64,000 nt of DNA from Primulina eburnea (GCF_022965805.1 NW_027330888.1:1-64000), one strand, 5' to 3'; counted from the stretch's first letter, positions 13,601-23,819 are shown. Made by a program: numbers and translations. The notes: generated by a model not told the origin, from the sequence alone.

Positions 13601-14417
13601 TCTTTAGAGAAGTCGCTAGGTTGCATGGCATGCCTAGGACTATTGTTTCTCGTCACAATGTTAAATTTTTGAGTTACTTTTGGAATAATTTATGGGCTAA
13701 ACTTGGCACAAAATTGTTGTTTTCTACTACTTGTCATCCTCAAACGGATGGACAAACTGAAGTTGTCAATAGAACTTTGGGAACACTTTTCCGTGCTATT
13801 CTTAAAAAGAACTTGGATTGACATTTCTATGGACTTTATTTTGGGGTTGCCTAGGACTAAGAAGGGGATGTATTCTATTTTTGTTGTTGTGGATAGATTC
13901 TCTAAGATGGCACATTTTATAGCTTGTCATAAAACCGATGATGCTTCAAACATTGCGGATTTGTTCTTTAGAGAAGTCGCTAGGTTTCTTGGCATGCCTA
14001 GGACTATTGTTTCTGGTCGCGATGTTAAATTCTTGATATACTTTTGGAAGACTTTATGGGCTGAACTTGGCTCAAAATTGTTGTTTTCTACTACTTGTCA
14101 TCCTCAAACGGATGGACAAACTGAAGTTGTCAATATAACTTTGGGAACATTTTATAGCTTGTCATAAAACCGATGATGCTTCAAACATTGCGGATTTGTT
14201 CTTTAGAGAAGTCGCTAGGTTGCTTGGCATGCCTAGGACTATTGTTTCTGGTCGCGATGTTAAATTCTTGAGTTACTTTTGGAAGACTTTATGGGCTGAA
14301 CTTGGCACAAAATTGTTGTTTTCTACTACTTGTCATCCTCAAACGGATGGACAAACTGAAGTTGTCAATAGAACTTTGGGAACACTTTTGCGTGCTATTC
14401 TTAAAAAGAACTTGGAT
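10654..14417 (+). repeat. HOR copy 4 (3764 bp, 11 monomers)
   Basis: It has the same length and monomer order as copy 3. Private variants include MTYFIACH at 12470, a thymine change giving gattttctaag near 12152, a GGA to GTT change near 13060 (QTDVQT in one frame), and FWINLW near 13356. Several of these reappear in the array right of the retrotransposon (near 29485, 32615 and 32945), so this copy or a close relative seeded those blocks. Confidence 0.88.
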
Positions 14418-15880
14418 TGACATTTCTCTGGACTTTATTTTGGATTTGCCTAGGCCTAAGAAGAGGAGAGATTCTATTTTTGTAGTTGTTGATAGATTCT
14501 CTAAGATGGCACATTTTATAGCTTGTCATGAAACCGATGATGCTTCAAACATTACGGATTTGTTCTTTAGAGAAGTCGCTAGGTTGCATGGCATGCCAAG
14601 GACTATTGTTTCTCGTCGCAATGTTAAATTTTTGAGTTACTTTTGGAATAATTTATGGGCTAAACTTGACACAAAATTGTTGTTTTCTACTACTTGTCAT
14701 CCTCAAACGGATGGACAAACTGAAGTTGTCAATATAACTTTGGGAACACTTTTGCGTGCTATTCTTAAAAAGAACTTGAATTGACAATTCTATGGACTTT
14801 ATTTTGGGGTTGTTGTGGATAGATTCTCTAAGATGGCACATTTTATAGCTTTTCATAAAACCGATGATGCTTCAAACATTGCGGATTTGTTCTTTAGAGA
14901 AGTCGCTAGGTTGCATGGCATGCCTAGGACTATTGTTTCTCGTCGCAATGTTAAATTTTTGAGTTACTTTTGGAATAATTTATGGGCTAAACTTGGCACA
15001 AAATTGTTGTTTTCTACTACTTGTCATCCTCAAACGGATGGACAAACTGAAGTTGTCAATAGAACTTTGGGAACACTTTTCCGTGCTATTCTTAAAAAGA
15101 ACTTGGATTGACATTTCTATGGACTTTATTTTGGGGTTGCCTAGGACTAAGAAGGGGATGTATTCTATTTTTGTTGTTGTGGATAGATTCTCTAAGATGG
15201 CACATTTTATAGCTTGTCATAAAACCGATGATGCTTCAAACATTGCGGATTTGTTCTTTAGAGAAGTCGCTAGGGTTCTTGGCATGCCTAGAACTATTGT
15301 TTCTGGTCGCGATGTTAAATTCTTGAGTTACTTTTGGAAGACATTATGGGCTGAACTTGGCACAAAATTGTTGTTTTCTACTACTTATCATCCTCAAACG
15401 GATGGACAAACTGAAGTTGTCAATATAACTTTGGGTACAATTTATAGCTTGTCATAAAACCGATGATGCTTCAAACATTGCGGATTTGTTCTTTAGAGAA
15501 GTCGCTAGGTTGCTTGGCATGCCTAGGACTATTGTTTCTGGTCGCGATGTTAAATTATTGAGTTACTTTTGGAAGACTTTATGGGCTGAACTTGGCACAA
15601 AATTGTTGTTTTCTACTACTTGTAATCCTCAAACGGATGGACAAACTGAATTTGTCAATAGAACTTTGGGAACACTTTTGCGTGCTATTCTTAAAAAGAA
15701 CTTGGATTGACACTTCTCTGGACTTTATTTTGGAGTTGCCTAGGCCTAAGAAGAGGAGGGATTCTATTTTTGTAGTTGTGGATAGATTCTCTAAGATGGC
15801 ACATTTTATAGCTTGTCATGAAACCGATGATGCTTCAAACATTCCGGATTTGTTCTTTAGAGAAGTCGCTAGGTTGCATG
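14418..15880 (+). repeat. Short HOR unit (1290 bp, 4 monomers) plus interrupted monomer
   Basis: Lengths are 364, 327, 364 and 235 bp (14418-15707), then a partial monomer (15708-15880) cut by the LTR. The 364-327-364-235 pattern is the one that dominates the far right of the window (for example 58898-60187). The partial monomer carries the rare variants TCNPQT, QTEFVN and IDTSLDF just upstream of and within it. These recur in uninterrupted form at about 36.4 and 40.4 kb. Confidence 0.85.
15876..15880 (+). repeat. Target site duplication, left copy (GCATG)
   Basis: GCATG immediately precedes the 5' LTR, and GCATG immediately follows the 3' LTR at 23652. Intact monomers read aggttgcatggcatgcctag at this point. 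Removing the element and one GCATG copy restores the normal sequence exactly. Confidence 0.95.
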
Positions 15881-16082
15881 TGTAATAGCCGAGCCCAGTG
15901 TACGGTACGATTTAAGTTTCGTTTGTTATTTGGGATATTTGATTAGATGTTCAGAGTTGTATTTTTGGGCTATAGTATTGTTAGTTTTATTGTCTTGAGG
16001 TATTAGATGATGTTGGTTGTTCGTTTCAGAGTTTCGGATCGATTCTAGTTGCATGGGAATAGTGCTTGGCCGTGGCTTGAGT

Positions 16083-16306
16083 GCACCCGCGCTCTTAACT
16101 GGAGTGCCCCCGCGGTGTACTGTGCTGTTTTGGAGTTGGAATGCCGTGAGCACACCGCACCCGCGGTGATGTAGAGACCGCCCCTGCGGTAGAGACCGCA
16201 CCCGCGCTGTTTGCAGTGCCGCACCCGCGCTGTTCGAGTTCCAGATTTTTTTGAGATGCCGTAGCCTTTGCGCACCCGCGGTCCTTGTGTTGGCGCACCC
16301 GCGGTG
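16083..16306 (+). promoter_or_regulatory. Cluster of eight GC-rich direct motifs in the LTR, possible enhancer
   Basis: Eight variants of GCACCCGCGGT or GCACCCGCGCT begin near 16083, 16104, 16155, 16179, 16197, 16220, 16271 and 16294, with irregular spacing. Each carries one to three CpG sites, in contrast to the AT-rich surroundings. The same cluster is in the 3' LTR at 22272-22495. It lies upstream of the pyrimidine-rich leader, where U3 enhancer elements are expected. A regulatory role is inferred from position and repetition only. Confidence 0.4.
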
Positions 16307-16500
16307 AAGGTATGGGCGAGTTTTTAAGCTACTTTTTGGAGTGGTTGGCCATACTTTCCCTTTCTTTTCTCCTCCATTCTCGACTTTTCTCTCCATTTCT
16401 AGGGTTTTTGGTCATTTCTTTCACTTCCTATCTTCGATTCAAGCGTTTGTTTGGAATTTCGACTTGAGATCGACGTTCTCCTTGGTGCTAGGAAGCTTGG

Positions 16501-16641
16501 GTAAGTTTTTGGTGCGATTCTGTTAAGGTTGTAAATTAAGAGTTGTTTAGGTTGGTTGTTTATGTGGATTTATGGATTATTTAGCTTGTAATCTTGGATA
16601 TTTAGTTGATATTGGTGTTATTTGTGGATTATTTGTTGTAG
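16501..16641 (+). other. Candidate intron in the LTR leader
   Basis: A consensus plant donor (GG then GTAAGTTTTT) sits at 16501, and a T-rich stretch ending TTGTTGTAG closes at 16641. The 141-bp interval is AT-rich, like a plant intron, and follows a CT-rich stretch resembling a 5' untranslated exon. No transcript is available, so this is only a signal match. Confidence 0.25.
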
Positions 16642-17468
16642 GTGGTGATCAAGAAGCTAAGTTGAGGTGTTTGTTGTGGTTTGTAAGTGGAAATTCATTC
16701 CTTTTGCTCACATGATTTTATATGTATGTGTTTCAAAGAGTTTATTGTGTTATTCCCTTTCATTTGATCCATAGTATGTATTGTTATATGTATTGGAGGC
16801 ATTGTATGTCTCATTATTGATTAAAGGGAATACAAAGAGATATATAGAGTTCAAAGTGATTGTTAAAACCAGAGAAGAGTTTAAATGTTTTCGGATTGAT
16901 AAATACATAGTCAGAGATTGCATGCAATATTAGATGATCATCGCCCAGAGGCTTATATCCCTCAGAGTTATCGGTATTTATATCGATTTGGGATACGAGC
17001 AACCCCAGAGCAGAGATACTATTGATATCAATCCCCAGAGCAAAAGAGAAATACCATCATATTTTATGCTATTGCTATATTATTGATATTCAGAGTTTAC
17101 AGTTCAGAGTTGATGGTATTTATGATTTCAAAGAGATGTTTTACAGAGTTATTGTTCATTGTTATATAAGAGTTCCACTTGCTGAGATTTATTCTCATTT
17201 CAGTTATTTTCATGTGATGCAGATCAGAGTGGTGCCTCGGGACGTTGACTGTAGATCGGGGGTCATATGCATACACCGTTGGAAGGAGGATTTTGGCATG
17301 ATCATAGGAATGATATTTTGTTTTTGTTATGTCATTTAAATGATCATGTATTTATTTTGTAAAGATATTTGATGAAATGTATTTTGAAACTCCTTCCGTA
17401 TATTTTAAGAGAAAATTTTATTTCCGCTGCGTATTTATTTTAAAAGAGGATCGGGGTGTCACATTTAG

Positions 17469-17480
17469 TGGTATCAGAGC
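17469..17480 (+). other. Primer binding site, initiator tRNA-Met
   Basis: TGGTATCAGAGC, five bases after the 5' LTR, is the complement of the 3' end of plant initiator tRNA-Met, the usual primer of plant chromoviruses. The remaining leader up to 17599 is untranslated and shows no other feature. Confidence 0.93.
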
Positions 17481-17599
17481 GGTGTTCTTCGGACCAATGC
17501 ATATGACTTCGTCTACTTTCAACTGTCCGGGTATGTTTTCTTTGCATCTATCTATTGTTATGTATTGATTGGTATCTTGTGAGCATTGTAGAGTAGAGG

Positions 17600-20500
17600 A
17601 TGCCTCCTAAGCGTAAGGCGTCAGAGGGGGAGGATAGTTCGTCCTCGAGAGTTGTCGACGAGTTCGGCAAGTTACTGAAGGAGCAGGCTAAGGTTCACAG
17701 TGAGCAGATCCAGCAGTTGCTTAGACTGCAAGGAGCAGGCCAGGGCAGAGACCAAGGTAGGGGGCAGGTTGCTCCAGTAGCAGTTGGTTCTGATGCTATC
17801 TTTTCTGCGTTTAAGAGGATGGATCCACCCGAGTTTCCAGGCAGCTCCGATCCTTTAGCTGCAGTAGAGTGGGTCAAGGCTTTGGAGGCGATTTTTGATC
17901 ATCTCCACTATGAGGACAGAGACCGTATCAGTTGTGCTGTTTTCATGCTGGTTAAAGCTGCACGTTTGTGGTGGAATGCGACCAAGGTTGGCATTGATGT
18001 TTCTACTTTGAAGTGGTCTGAGTTTACTGAGCTTTTCTACGACAAGTACTTTCCTGATGCACTGCGAGCGAGGAAGGTCACAGAGTTCTTGGAGCTTCGT
18101 CAGGGGAGCTTGAATGTGGACGAGTATATTCTCAAGTTCGAGGAGGGTTGCCTTTTTGCTCCGTACATTGCTACCAGTGATAAAGATAAAGGTGCTCACT
18201 TCATTCGAGGCCTTAGAGCGGAGATCAGGCGTGATATCAATATGTCCAAGGCTGTGACTTTCAAGGAGATTGTGTCCAAGGCGTTGCTAGCAGAGCAGGA
18301 CGAGAAGGATATCGCCAGGGAGAGACAGGCGAGGCACCAGGCTAGTGTTCAAAGAGGCCAGAGTTCAGGTCAGCGTGGCAGAGATCGATTCAAGGGGAAG
18401 GGCAAGGTGGATCAGAGTCCTAGGCCACCGTCAGTGCCAGTTGCTCCGTCTGATTCTGAGAGATCTTTGTGTCCCAAGTGTAGCAGACCTCATCGTGGAG
18501 AGTGTAGATTTGGCTCTCGTTCTTGTTATCGTTGTGGCATGCCAGGCCATATTTCCAGAGATTGTCCTAGGGGAGCTAGCCAGGAGAAGGTGCAGGGTCG
18601 TATCTTTTCGATGACTAAGGAAGGTATTAATCGTAATTCTTCTGTAATCTCTAGTTCCATTTTAATTTCAGGCAGAGTAGCTACTACTTTGATTGATACT
18701 GGTGCTACTCATTCTTTTATGTCTGAATTGTTTTTGAGATCTTTGGGTATAGTTCCTTCTGTTATTCCCCTTCAGCTTAGTGTTGTTTTGCCTTCGGGAG
18801 ATGTTTTGTGCCCGACTTCCATAGTGTATGCGTGCCCCGTTCGTTTTGTTGATCGAGAGGTCTTTGCTGATTTGATTGTGATCCCGATGGTTGCCTTTGA
18901 TGTTATTCTTGGCATGGATTGGCTGTCGACCTATCGTGCTGTTATTGATTGCGTTGCTAAGACGGTGACTTTTGCAGATGATGACCAGGGAGGAATTCTC
19001 GCCAGCTCAGGTACTTCGCTGGTCCTTCCTTTTATTTCGTGTCTTGGTGCTGAGAAGCTATTGTGTAGAGGTTGTGATGTTTTTCTAGCATCTGTTGTGG
19101 ATATGGATAGACTGATTAAGTTGAATATTGATGATATTGATGTGGTGAGGGAGTTTGCGGATGTGTTTGAGGATGATGTTCCGGGTTTGCCGCCAGATAG
19201 AGATGTAGAGTTTGTTATTGATCTTGCTCCAGGTACGGTTCCTATTTCTAAGGCTCCGTATAGGATGGCTCCTACCGAGATGAAAGAGTTGAAGACGCAG
19301 TTGCAGGATCTTCTAGATAAGGGTTTCATTCGTCCGAGTTCTTCGCCTTGGGGAGCTCCGGTTCTATTTGTTAAGAAGAAGGACGGGTCTTTGCGTCTGT
19401 GTATCGATTACAGAGAGCTCAACAAAGTGACGATCAAGAACAAGTATCCGTTGCCACGGATTGACGATCTATTTGACCAACTCCAGGGTGCCACTGTTTT
19501 CTCGAAGATTGATCTTCGGTCTGGCTACTATCAGTTGAAGGTTAGGGAGTCTGATATCCCTAAGACGGCTTTCAGGACCAGGTATGGTCACTATGAGTTT
19601 CTCGTGATGTCTTTTGGTTTGACCAATGCCCCTTCTGTTTTCATGGACCTGATGAACCGTGTGTTCAAGCCGTATTTGGATAGCTTCGTCATTGTCTTTA
19701 TCGACGATATATTGATCTATTCCAAGACCAGAGAGCTTCATTCAGAGCATCTCAGAGTTGTTCTCCAGTTGCTGAGAGAGCGGAGGTTGTTTGCTAAGTT
19801 GAAGAAGTGTGAGTTTTGGCTGGATCAGATTTCTTTTCTAGGCCATGTCGTTTCGAGGGATGGCATTGCTGTTGATCCGATGAAGATAGAGGCGATTCAG
19901 AAGTGGCCTATTCCTACGACTGTTTCAGAGGTACGCAGTTTCCTTGGTTTGGCGGGTTATTATCGTCGTTTTATTTCGGATTTTTCCAAGATTGCCCTGC
20001 CATTGTCCAATCTGACAAGGAAGACTGTGAAGTTCGAGTGGTCTATAGATTGCCAGAGCGCATTTCAGGAGTTGAAGGATAGATTGACGTCAGCTCCTAT
20101 TCTCGCATTGCCCAGTGGTTCAGAGGATTTTGTGGTCTTTACCGATGCGTCGAAGAAGGGTCTCGGTGCAGTGTTGATGCAGAGAGGTAAGGTCATTGCC
20201 TATGCTTCTCGCCAGTTGAAGGATTATGAGAAGAATTATCCGACGCACGATTTGGAGCTAGCAGCTGTGGTTTTCGCCCTTAAGATTTGGAGACATTATC
20301 TGTATGGCGAAAAGTGTGAGATCTTCACAGACCACAAGAGTTTGAAGTATCTGTTCTCGCAGAAAGAGCTCAATATGCGGCAGAGGAGGTGGTTAGAGCT
20401 GGTCAAAGATTACGATGTGACTATCAGTTATCACCCAGGGAAGGCGAATGTTGTGGCTGATGCTTTAAGCCGCAAGTCGAGTGTTTCATTGAGTTCTTTG

Positions 20501-20695
20501 ATTCAGAGACCGTTGCTGATGGATTTGCAGAGAGAGGAGATTGATCTGGTGATTCCAGGCACCATTGCTCGTCTTTCAGCGTTAGTTATTCGATCTTCAT
20601 TGACGGACAGGATTCGTAGAGAGCAGTCGACTGATGTTCAGTTGACAGAGTTGAGAGATAGAGCAGAGATTAGAGGTAATTCAGAGTTTGCTTGA
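17600..20695 (+). CDS. Gag-Pol polyprotein, first part: gag, protease, reverse transcriptase, RNase H
   Basis: 1031 residues. The start is the ATG of [10 protein letters not shown], 137 bases after the LTR. Residues 70-235 are the retrotransposon gag domain ([16 protein letters not shown]). Two zinc knuckles follow: an atypical one (C291, C294, H298, C302) and a canonical CX2CX4HX4C (C309, C312, H317, C322). Residues 350-450 are the aspartic protease with catalytic D366 in LIDTGA and the closing VILGMDWL. Residues 575-755 are reverse transcriptase, with KIDLRSGY (D638) and the FIDD active site (D702, D703). Residues 840-960 are RNase H, with D849, E886, D911 and D954 all present. The proteins act in cytoplasmic virus-like particles to package and copy element RNA. 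The frame stops at TGA 20693-20695, before integrase. Chromoviruses of this type normally encode gag-pol in one frame, so the stop is probably a frameshift effect. All catalytic residues checked are intact. Confidence 0.95.
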   Translation: MPPKRKASEGEDSSSSRVVDEFGKLLKEQAKVHSEQIQQLLRLQGAGQGRDQGRGQVAPVAVGSDAIFSAFKRMDPPEFPGSSDPLAAVEWVKALEAIFDHLHYEDRDRISCAVFMLVKAARLWWNATKVGIDVSTLKWSEFTELFYDKYFPDALRARKVTEFLELRQGSLNVDEYILKFEEGCLFAPYIATSDKDKGAHFIRGLRAEIRRDINMSKAVTFKEIVSKALLAEQDEKDIARERQARHQASVQRGQSSGQRGRDRFKGKGKVDQSPRPPSVPVAPSDSERSLCPKCSRPHRGECRFGSRSCYRCGMPGHISRDCPRGASQEKVQGRIFSMTKEGINRNSSVISSSILISGRVATTLIDTGATHSFMSELFLRSLGIVPSVIPLQLSVVLPSGDVLCPTSIVYACPVRFVDREVFADLIVIPMVAFDVILGMDWLSTYRAVIDCVAKTVTFADDDQGGILASSGTSLVLPFISCLGAEKLLCRGCDVFLASVVDMDRLIKLNIDDIDVVREFADVFEDDVPGLPPDRDVEFVIDLAPGTVPISKAPYRMAPTEMKELKTQLQDLLDKGFIRPSSSPWGAPVLFVKKKDGSLRLCIDYRELNKVTIKNKYPLPRIDDLFDQLQGATVFSKIDLRSGYYQLKVRESDIPKTAFRTRYGHYEFLVMSFGLTNAPSVFMDLMNRVFKPYLDSFVIVFIDDILIYSKTRELHSEHLRVVLQLLRERRLFAKLKKCEFWLDQISFLGHVVSRDGIAVDPMKIEAIQKWPIPTTVSEVRSFLGLAGYYRRFISDFSKIALPLSNLTRKTVKFEWSIDCQSAFQELKDRLTSAPILALPSGSEDFVVFTDASKKGLGAVLMQRGKVIAYASRQLKDYEKNYPTHDLELAAVVFALKIWRHYLYGEKCEIFTDHKSLKYLFSQKELNMRQRRWLELVKDYDVTISYHPGKANVVADALSRKSSVSLSSLIQRPLLMDLQREEIDLVIPGTIARLSALVIRSSLTDRIRREQSTDVQLTELRDRAEIRGNSEFA
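20692..20695 (+). other. Frameshift point between RNase H and integrase frames
   Basis: The upstream frame ends in TGA at 20693-20695. The integrase frame is open from at least 20692 but has no ATG at its beginning (TTG there). A one-base loss in or near the T-rich stretch just upstream would explain the switch. No clear slippery heptamer of the X XXY YYZ kind is seen at the overlap. Confidence 0.7.
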
Positions 20696-22029
20696 ATGGT
20701 GATGGTTTGGTGACTTTCAGAGGTCGTATTTGTGTTCCTTCTGGCGACGATATTCGTAGAGATATTCTGACAGAGGCTCATACCGCGCCGTATTCGATTC
20801 ATCCAGGCAGTACGAAGATGTATCAGGATCTTCGTCGACTCTACTGGTGGCCAGGTATGAAGAAGGATGTTGCCGTGTTCATTTCTCAGTGCCTTACTTG
20901 TCAGCAGGTGAAGATTGAGCACCAGAGACCTGCTGGGACATTGTTGTCGTTGCCGATTCCTCAGTGGAAGTGGGAGCATATTACGATGGATTTCGTGACT
21001 GGTCTTCCCAGAGTGCGGAGAGGTTTCAATTCTATTTGGGTTATCGTTGATCGATTGACTAAGTCAGCGCACTTTCTTCCAGTCAAGACGACGTATTCGA
21101 TGAACCAGTATGCCGAGGACTACATAGCAGAGATTGTTAGACTTCATGGTGTTCCTGTGTCGATCGTGTCTGATCGTGACCCCAGATTTACTTCAGAGTT
21201 TTGGAAGAGTTTGCACAGAGCTATGGGTTCGCGATTAGCGTTCAGTACAGCCTATCATCCTCAGAGTGATGGTCAGTCAGAGAGAGTCATTCAGATTCTT
21301 GAGGATATGCTCAGAGCGTGTACTATAGACTTTCCAGGTAGCTGGGATTCTTTGTTGCCTTTGGCTGAGTTCACTTATAATAATAGCTACCAGGCGACGA
21401 TTGGCATGGCACCGTATGAGGCACTTTATGGCAGGAAGTGCAGGTCTCCCTTGTATTGGGACGAGGTTGGTGAGAGGAAGATGTTGGGACCAGAGTTGGT
21501 CCAGCAGACTGCTGATGTTGTTGCTGTTATCAGAGAAAGGATGAAGACTGCCCAGTCCAGACAGAAGAGCTATGCAGATGTTCGTCGCAGACCTTTGCAG
21601 TTCGAGATTGGCGACCACGTGTTTCTGAAGATAGCACCTCTCAAGGGTGTGATGAGATTTGGCAAGAAGGGCAAGTTGAGTCCTAGATTTATTGGTCCAT
21701 TCGAGATTTTGGACAGAGTTGGTGACAGAGCCTACAGATTAGCCCTACCTCCAGATCTTGACAGAGTTCATAATGTGTTTCACGTTTCGATGCTCAGGAA
21801 GTATGTTGCAGATCCTTCCCATGTTCTTCGCCATGAGCCATTGGACTTGACGCCGAATTTGACATATCAAGAGATTCCGATTCAGATTTTGGATCGCACA
21901 GTTAGAGTTCTGAGGAACAAAGAGATCGGCATTGTCAAAGTTCTTTGGAGGAACCATTTGTTAGAGGAGGCTACGTGGGAACCAGAGGATGAGATGAGAG
22001 AGAAGTATCCTGAGTTGTTCGTGCCGTGA
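20692..22029 (+). pseudogene. Gag-Pol polyprotein, second part: integrase with chromodomain, out of frame with the first part
   Basis: About 445 residues. The HHCC zinc-binding module is H30, H37, C67 and C70. The catalytic core carries D100 (ITMDF), D161 (IVSDRD) and E197 (SDGQSE), with the expected 35 residues between D161 and E197, so the D,D-35-E triad is intact. The GPY/F-type module is at about 329-340 (SPRFIGPF). Residues about 391-444 form a chromodomain-like tail (VKVLWRNH, EEATWEPED, KYPELF). Such tails direct chromovirus integration to particular chromatin. The residues look functional, but the region is separated from the rest of pol by the shift at 20692 and lacks its own ATG, so it should not be translated normally. 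Without the shift this would be the C-terminal third of an ordinary polyprotein. The integrase differs strongly in wording from the satellite, so the element is not the satellite's source. Confidence 0.9.
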
Positions 22030-22056
22030 CGTCAATTTCGCGGACGAAATTCCCTT

Positions 22057-22068
22057 AAGGGGGGGAGA
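22057..22068 (+). other. Polypurine tract
   Basis: AAGGGGGGGAGA lies one base upstream of the 3' LTR, after a 27-base untranslated gap following the integrase stop. This is the standard plus-strand primer position. Confidence 0.92.
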
Positions 22069-22069
22069 T

Positions 22070-23651
22070 TGTAATAGCCGAGCCCAGTGTACGGTACGAT
22101 TTAAGTTTCGTTTGTTATTTGGGATATTTGATTAGATGTTCAGAGTTGTATTTTTGGGCTATAGTATTGTTAGTTTTATTGTCTTGAGGTATTAGTTGAT
22201 GTTGGTTGTTCGTTTCAGAGTTTCGGATCGATTCTAGTTGCATGGGAATAGTGCTTGGCCGTGGCTTGAGTGCACCCGCGCTCTTAACTGGAGTGCCCCC
22301 GCGGTGTACTGTGCTGTTTTGGAGTTGGAATGCCGTGAGCACACCGCACCCGCGGTGATGTAGAGACCGCCCCTGCGGTAGAGACCGCACCCGCGCTGTT
22401 TGCAGTGCCGCACCCGCGCTGTTCGAGTTCCAGATTTTTTTGAGATGCCGTAGCCTTTGCGCACCCGCGGTCCTTGTGTTGGCGCACCCGCGGTGAAGGT
22501 ATGGGCGAGTTTTTAAGCTACTTTTTGGAGTGGTTGGCCATACTTTCCCTTTCTTTTCTCCTCCATTCTCGACTTTTCTCTCCATTTCTAGGGTTTTTGG
22601 TCATTTCTTTCACTTCCTATCTTCGATTCAAGCGTTTGTTTGGAATTTCGACTTGAGATCGACGTTCTCCTTGGTGCTAGGAAGCTTGGGTAAGTTTTTG
22701 GTGCGATTCTGTTAAGGTTGTAAATTAAGAGTTGTTTAGGTTGGTTGTTTATGTGGATTTATGGATTATTTAGCTTGTAATCTTGGATATTTAGTTGATA
22801 TTGGTGTTATTTGTGGATTATTTGTTGTAGGTGGTGATCAAGAGCTAAGTTGAGGTGTTTGTTGTGGTTTGTAAGTGGAAATTCATTCCTTTTGCTCACA
22901 TGATTTTATATGTATGTGTTTCAAAGAGTTTATTGTGTTATTCCCTTTCATTTGATCCATAGTATGTATTGTTATATGTATTGGAGGCATTGTATGTCTC
23001 ATTATTGATTAAAGGGAATACAAAGAGATATATAGAGTTCAAAGTGATTGTTAAAACCAGAGAAGAGTTTAAATGTTTTCGGATTGATAAATACATAGTC
23101 AGAGATTGCATGCAATATTAGATGATCATCGCCCAGAGGCTTATATCCCTCAGAGTTATCGGTATTTATATCGATTTGGGATACGAGCAACCCCAGAGCA
23201 GAGATACTATTGATATCAATCCCCAGAGCAAAAGAGAAATACCATCATATTTTATGCTATTGCTATATTATTGATATTCAGAGTTTACAGTTCAGAGTTG
23301 ATGGTATTTATGATTTCAAAGAGATGTTTTACAGAGTTATTGTTCATTGTTATATAAGAGTTCCACTTGCTGAGATTTATTCTCATTTCAGTTATTTTCA
23401 TGTGATGCAGATCAGAGTGGTGCCTCGGGACGTTGACTGTAGATCGGGGGTCATATGCATACACCGTTGGAAGGAGGATTTTGGCATGATCATAGGAATG
23501 ATATTTTGTTTTTGTTATGTCATTTAAATGATCATGTATTTATTTTGTAAAGATATTTGATGAAATGTATTTTGAAACTCCTTCCGTATATTTTTAAGAG
23601 AAATTTTATTTCCGCTGCGTATTTATTTTAAAAGAGGATCGGGGTGTCACA
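22070..23651 (+). repeat. 3' long terminal repeat
   Basis: 1582 bp, starting TGTAATAGCC and ending GGGGTGTCACA. It is nearly identical to the 5' LTR (offset 6189 bp) and includes the GC-rich motif cluster at 22272-22495. Near identity shows that little time has passed since insertion. Confidence 0.95.
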
Positions 23652-23656
23652 GCATG
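23652..23656 (+). repeat. Target site duplication, right copy (GCATG)
   Basis: It follows the 3' LTR directly and continues into gcatgcctaggactattg, the normal continuation of a monomer. It matches the left copy at 15876-15880. Confidence 0.95.
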
Positions 23657-23819
23657 GCATGCCTAGGACTATTGTTTCTCGTCGCAATGTTAAATTTTTG
23701 AGTTACTTTTGGAATAATTTATGGGCTAAACTTGGCACAAAATTGTTGTTTTCTACTACTTGTCATCCTCAAACAGATGGACAAGCTGAAGTTGTCAATA
23801 ACTTTGGGAACACTTTTGC

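Larger units (their letters stand above)
1..15880 (+). repeat. Left satellite block: integrase-derived tandem repeat in higher-order organisation
   Basis: This block holds about 45 head-to-tail monomers of 364, 327 or 235 bp, all in the same orientation. Translated in the correct frame, each full monomer gives the core of a Ty3/gypsy integrase: SMDF or SLDF, then [44 protein letters not shown] and [15 protein letters not shown]. The integrase zinc-binding N-terminus and C-terminal region are absent, as are gag, RT and LTR sequences. Monomers fall into a G-type (SGRD then FWKT) and an R-type (SRRN then FWNN), arranged in a fixed order that repeats every 3.2-3.8 kb. Boundaries used here end each monomer at the final Asp codon of KKNLD. 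The block runs off the left edge of the window and is cut on the right by the retrotransposon. No gene is seen inside it. Membership of the Ty3/gypsy integrase family is clear; assignment to the CRM clade is an inference from wording. Confidence 0.95.
15881..17463 (+). repeat. 5' long terminal repeat
   Basis: It starts TGTAATAGCC and ends GGGGTGTCACA. The counterpart is 22070-23651. By eye I found one substitution (A at 16007, T at 22196) and three single-base length differences (near 16652, 17406 and 17416). The LTR contains a GC-rich motif cluster (16083-16306), a pyrimidine-rich stretch from about 16345 containing a telo-box-like CTAGGGTTT (16399-16407), and an AT-rich downstream half with many CAGAG words. 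Reverse-strand open frames inside it follow the GC-rich motif and are not credible genes. Confidence 0.95.
15881..23651 (+). mobile_element. Full-length Ty3/gypsy LTR retrotransposon, chromovirus, probably Tekay/Del clade
   Basis: The 7771-bp element has LTRs of 1583 and 1582 bp with TG...CA ends, a 5-bp target duplication, a tRNA-Met primer binding site, and a polypurine tract before the 3' LTR. Domain order is gag, zinc knuckles, protease, reverse transcriptase, RNase H, integrase, which is the Ty3/gypsy order. A chromodomain-like tail after the integrase GPF motif marks it as a chromovirus. Long LTRs and the LRNKEI...VKVLWRNH...EEATWEPED tail fit the Tekay/Del clade, but I could not compare it with a database. 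It is inserted in the sense orientation of the satellite. The coding region is split by one frameshift at 20692, so this copy may be non-autonomous unless the shift is programmed or a sequencing error. Confidence 0.95.

Noticed and set aside
1..15880. CRISPR-like or bacterial repeat array
   Set aside because: Units are 235-364 bp with no unique spacers, and the monomers are eukaryotic retrotransposon integrase.
15926..16396. 156-residue reverse-strand ORF in each LTR
   Set aside because: It is created by the GC-rich motif cluster, has low-complexity content, and lies antisense in a non-coding LTR.
17022..17339. 105-residue forward ORF in the LTR (also 23210-23527)
   Set aside because: No domain is recognisable, and it lies in the AT-rich LTR downstream half; chance open frame.
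20680..20700. Programmed ribosomal frameshift between RNase H and integrase
   Set aside because: I see no slippery heptamer or clear downstream structure, and chromoviruses of this kind usually use one frame; an indel is simpler. Not excluded.
15881..23651. The inserted retrotransposon as the source of the satellite
   Set aside because: Its integrase core differs throughout from the satellite (for example IVSDRDPRFTSEFWKSL versus [17 protein letters not shown]). The satellite comes from another chromovirus group.
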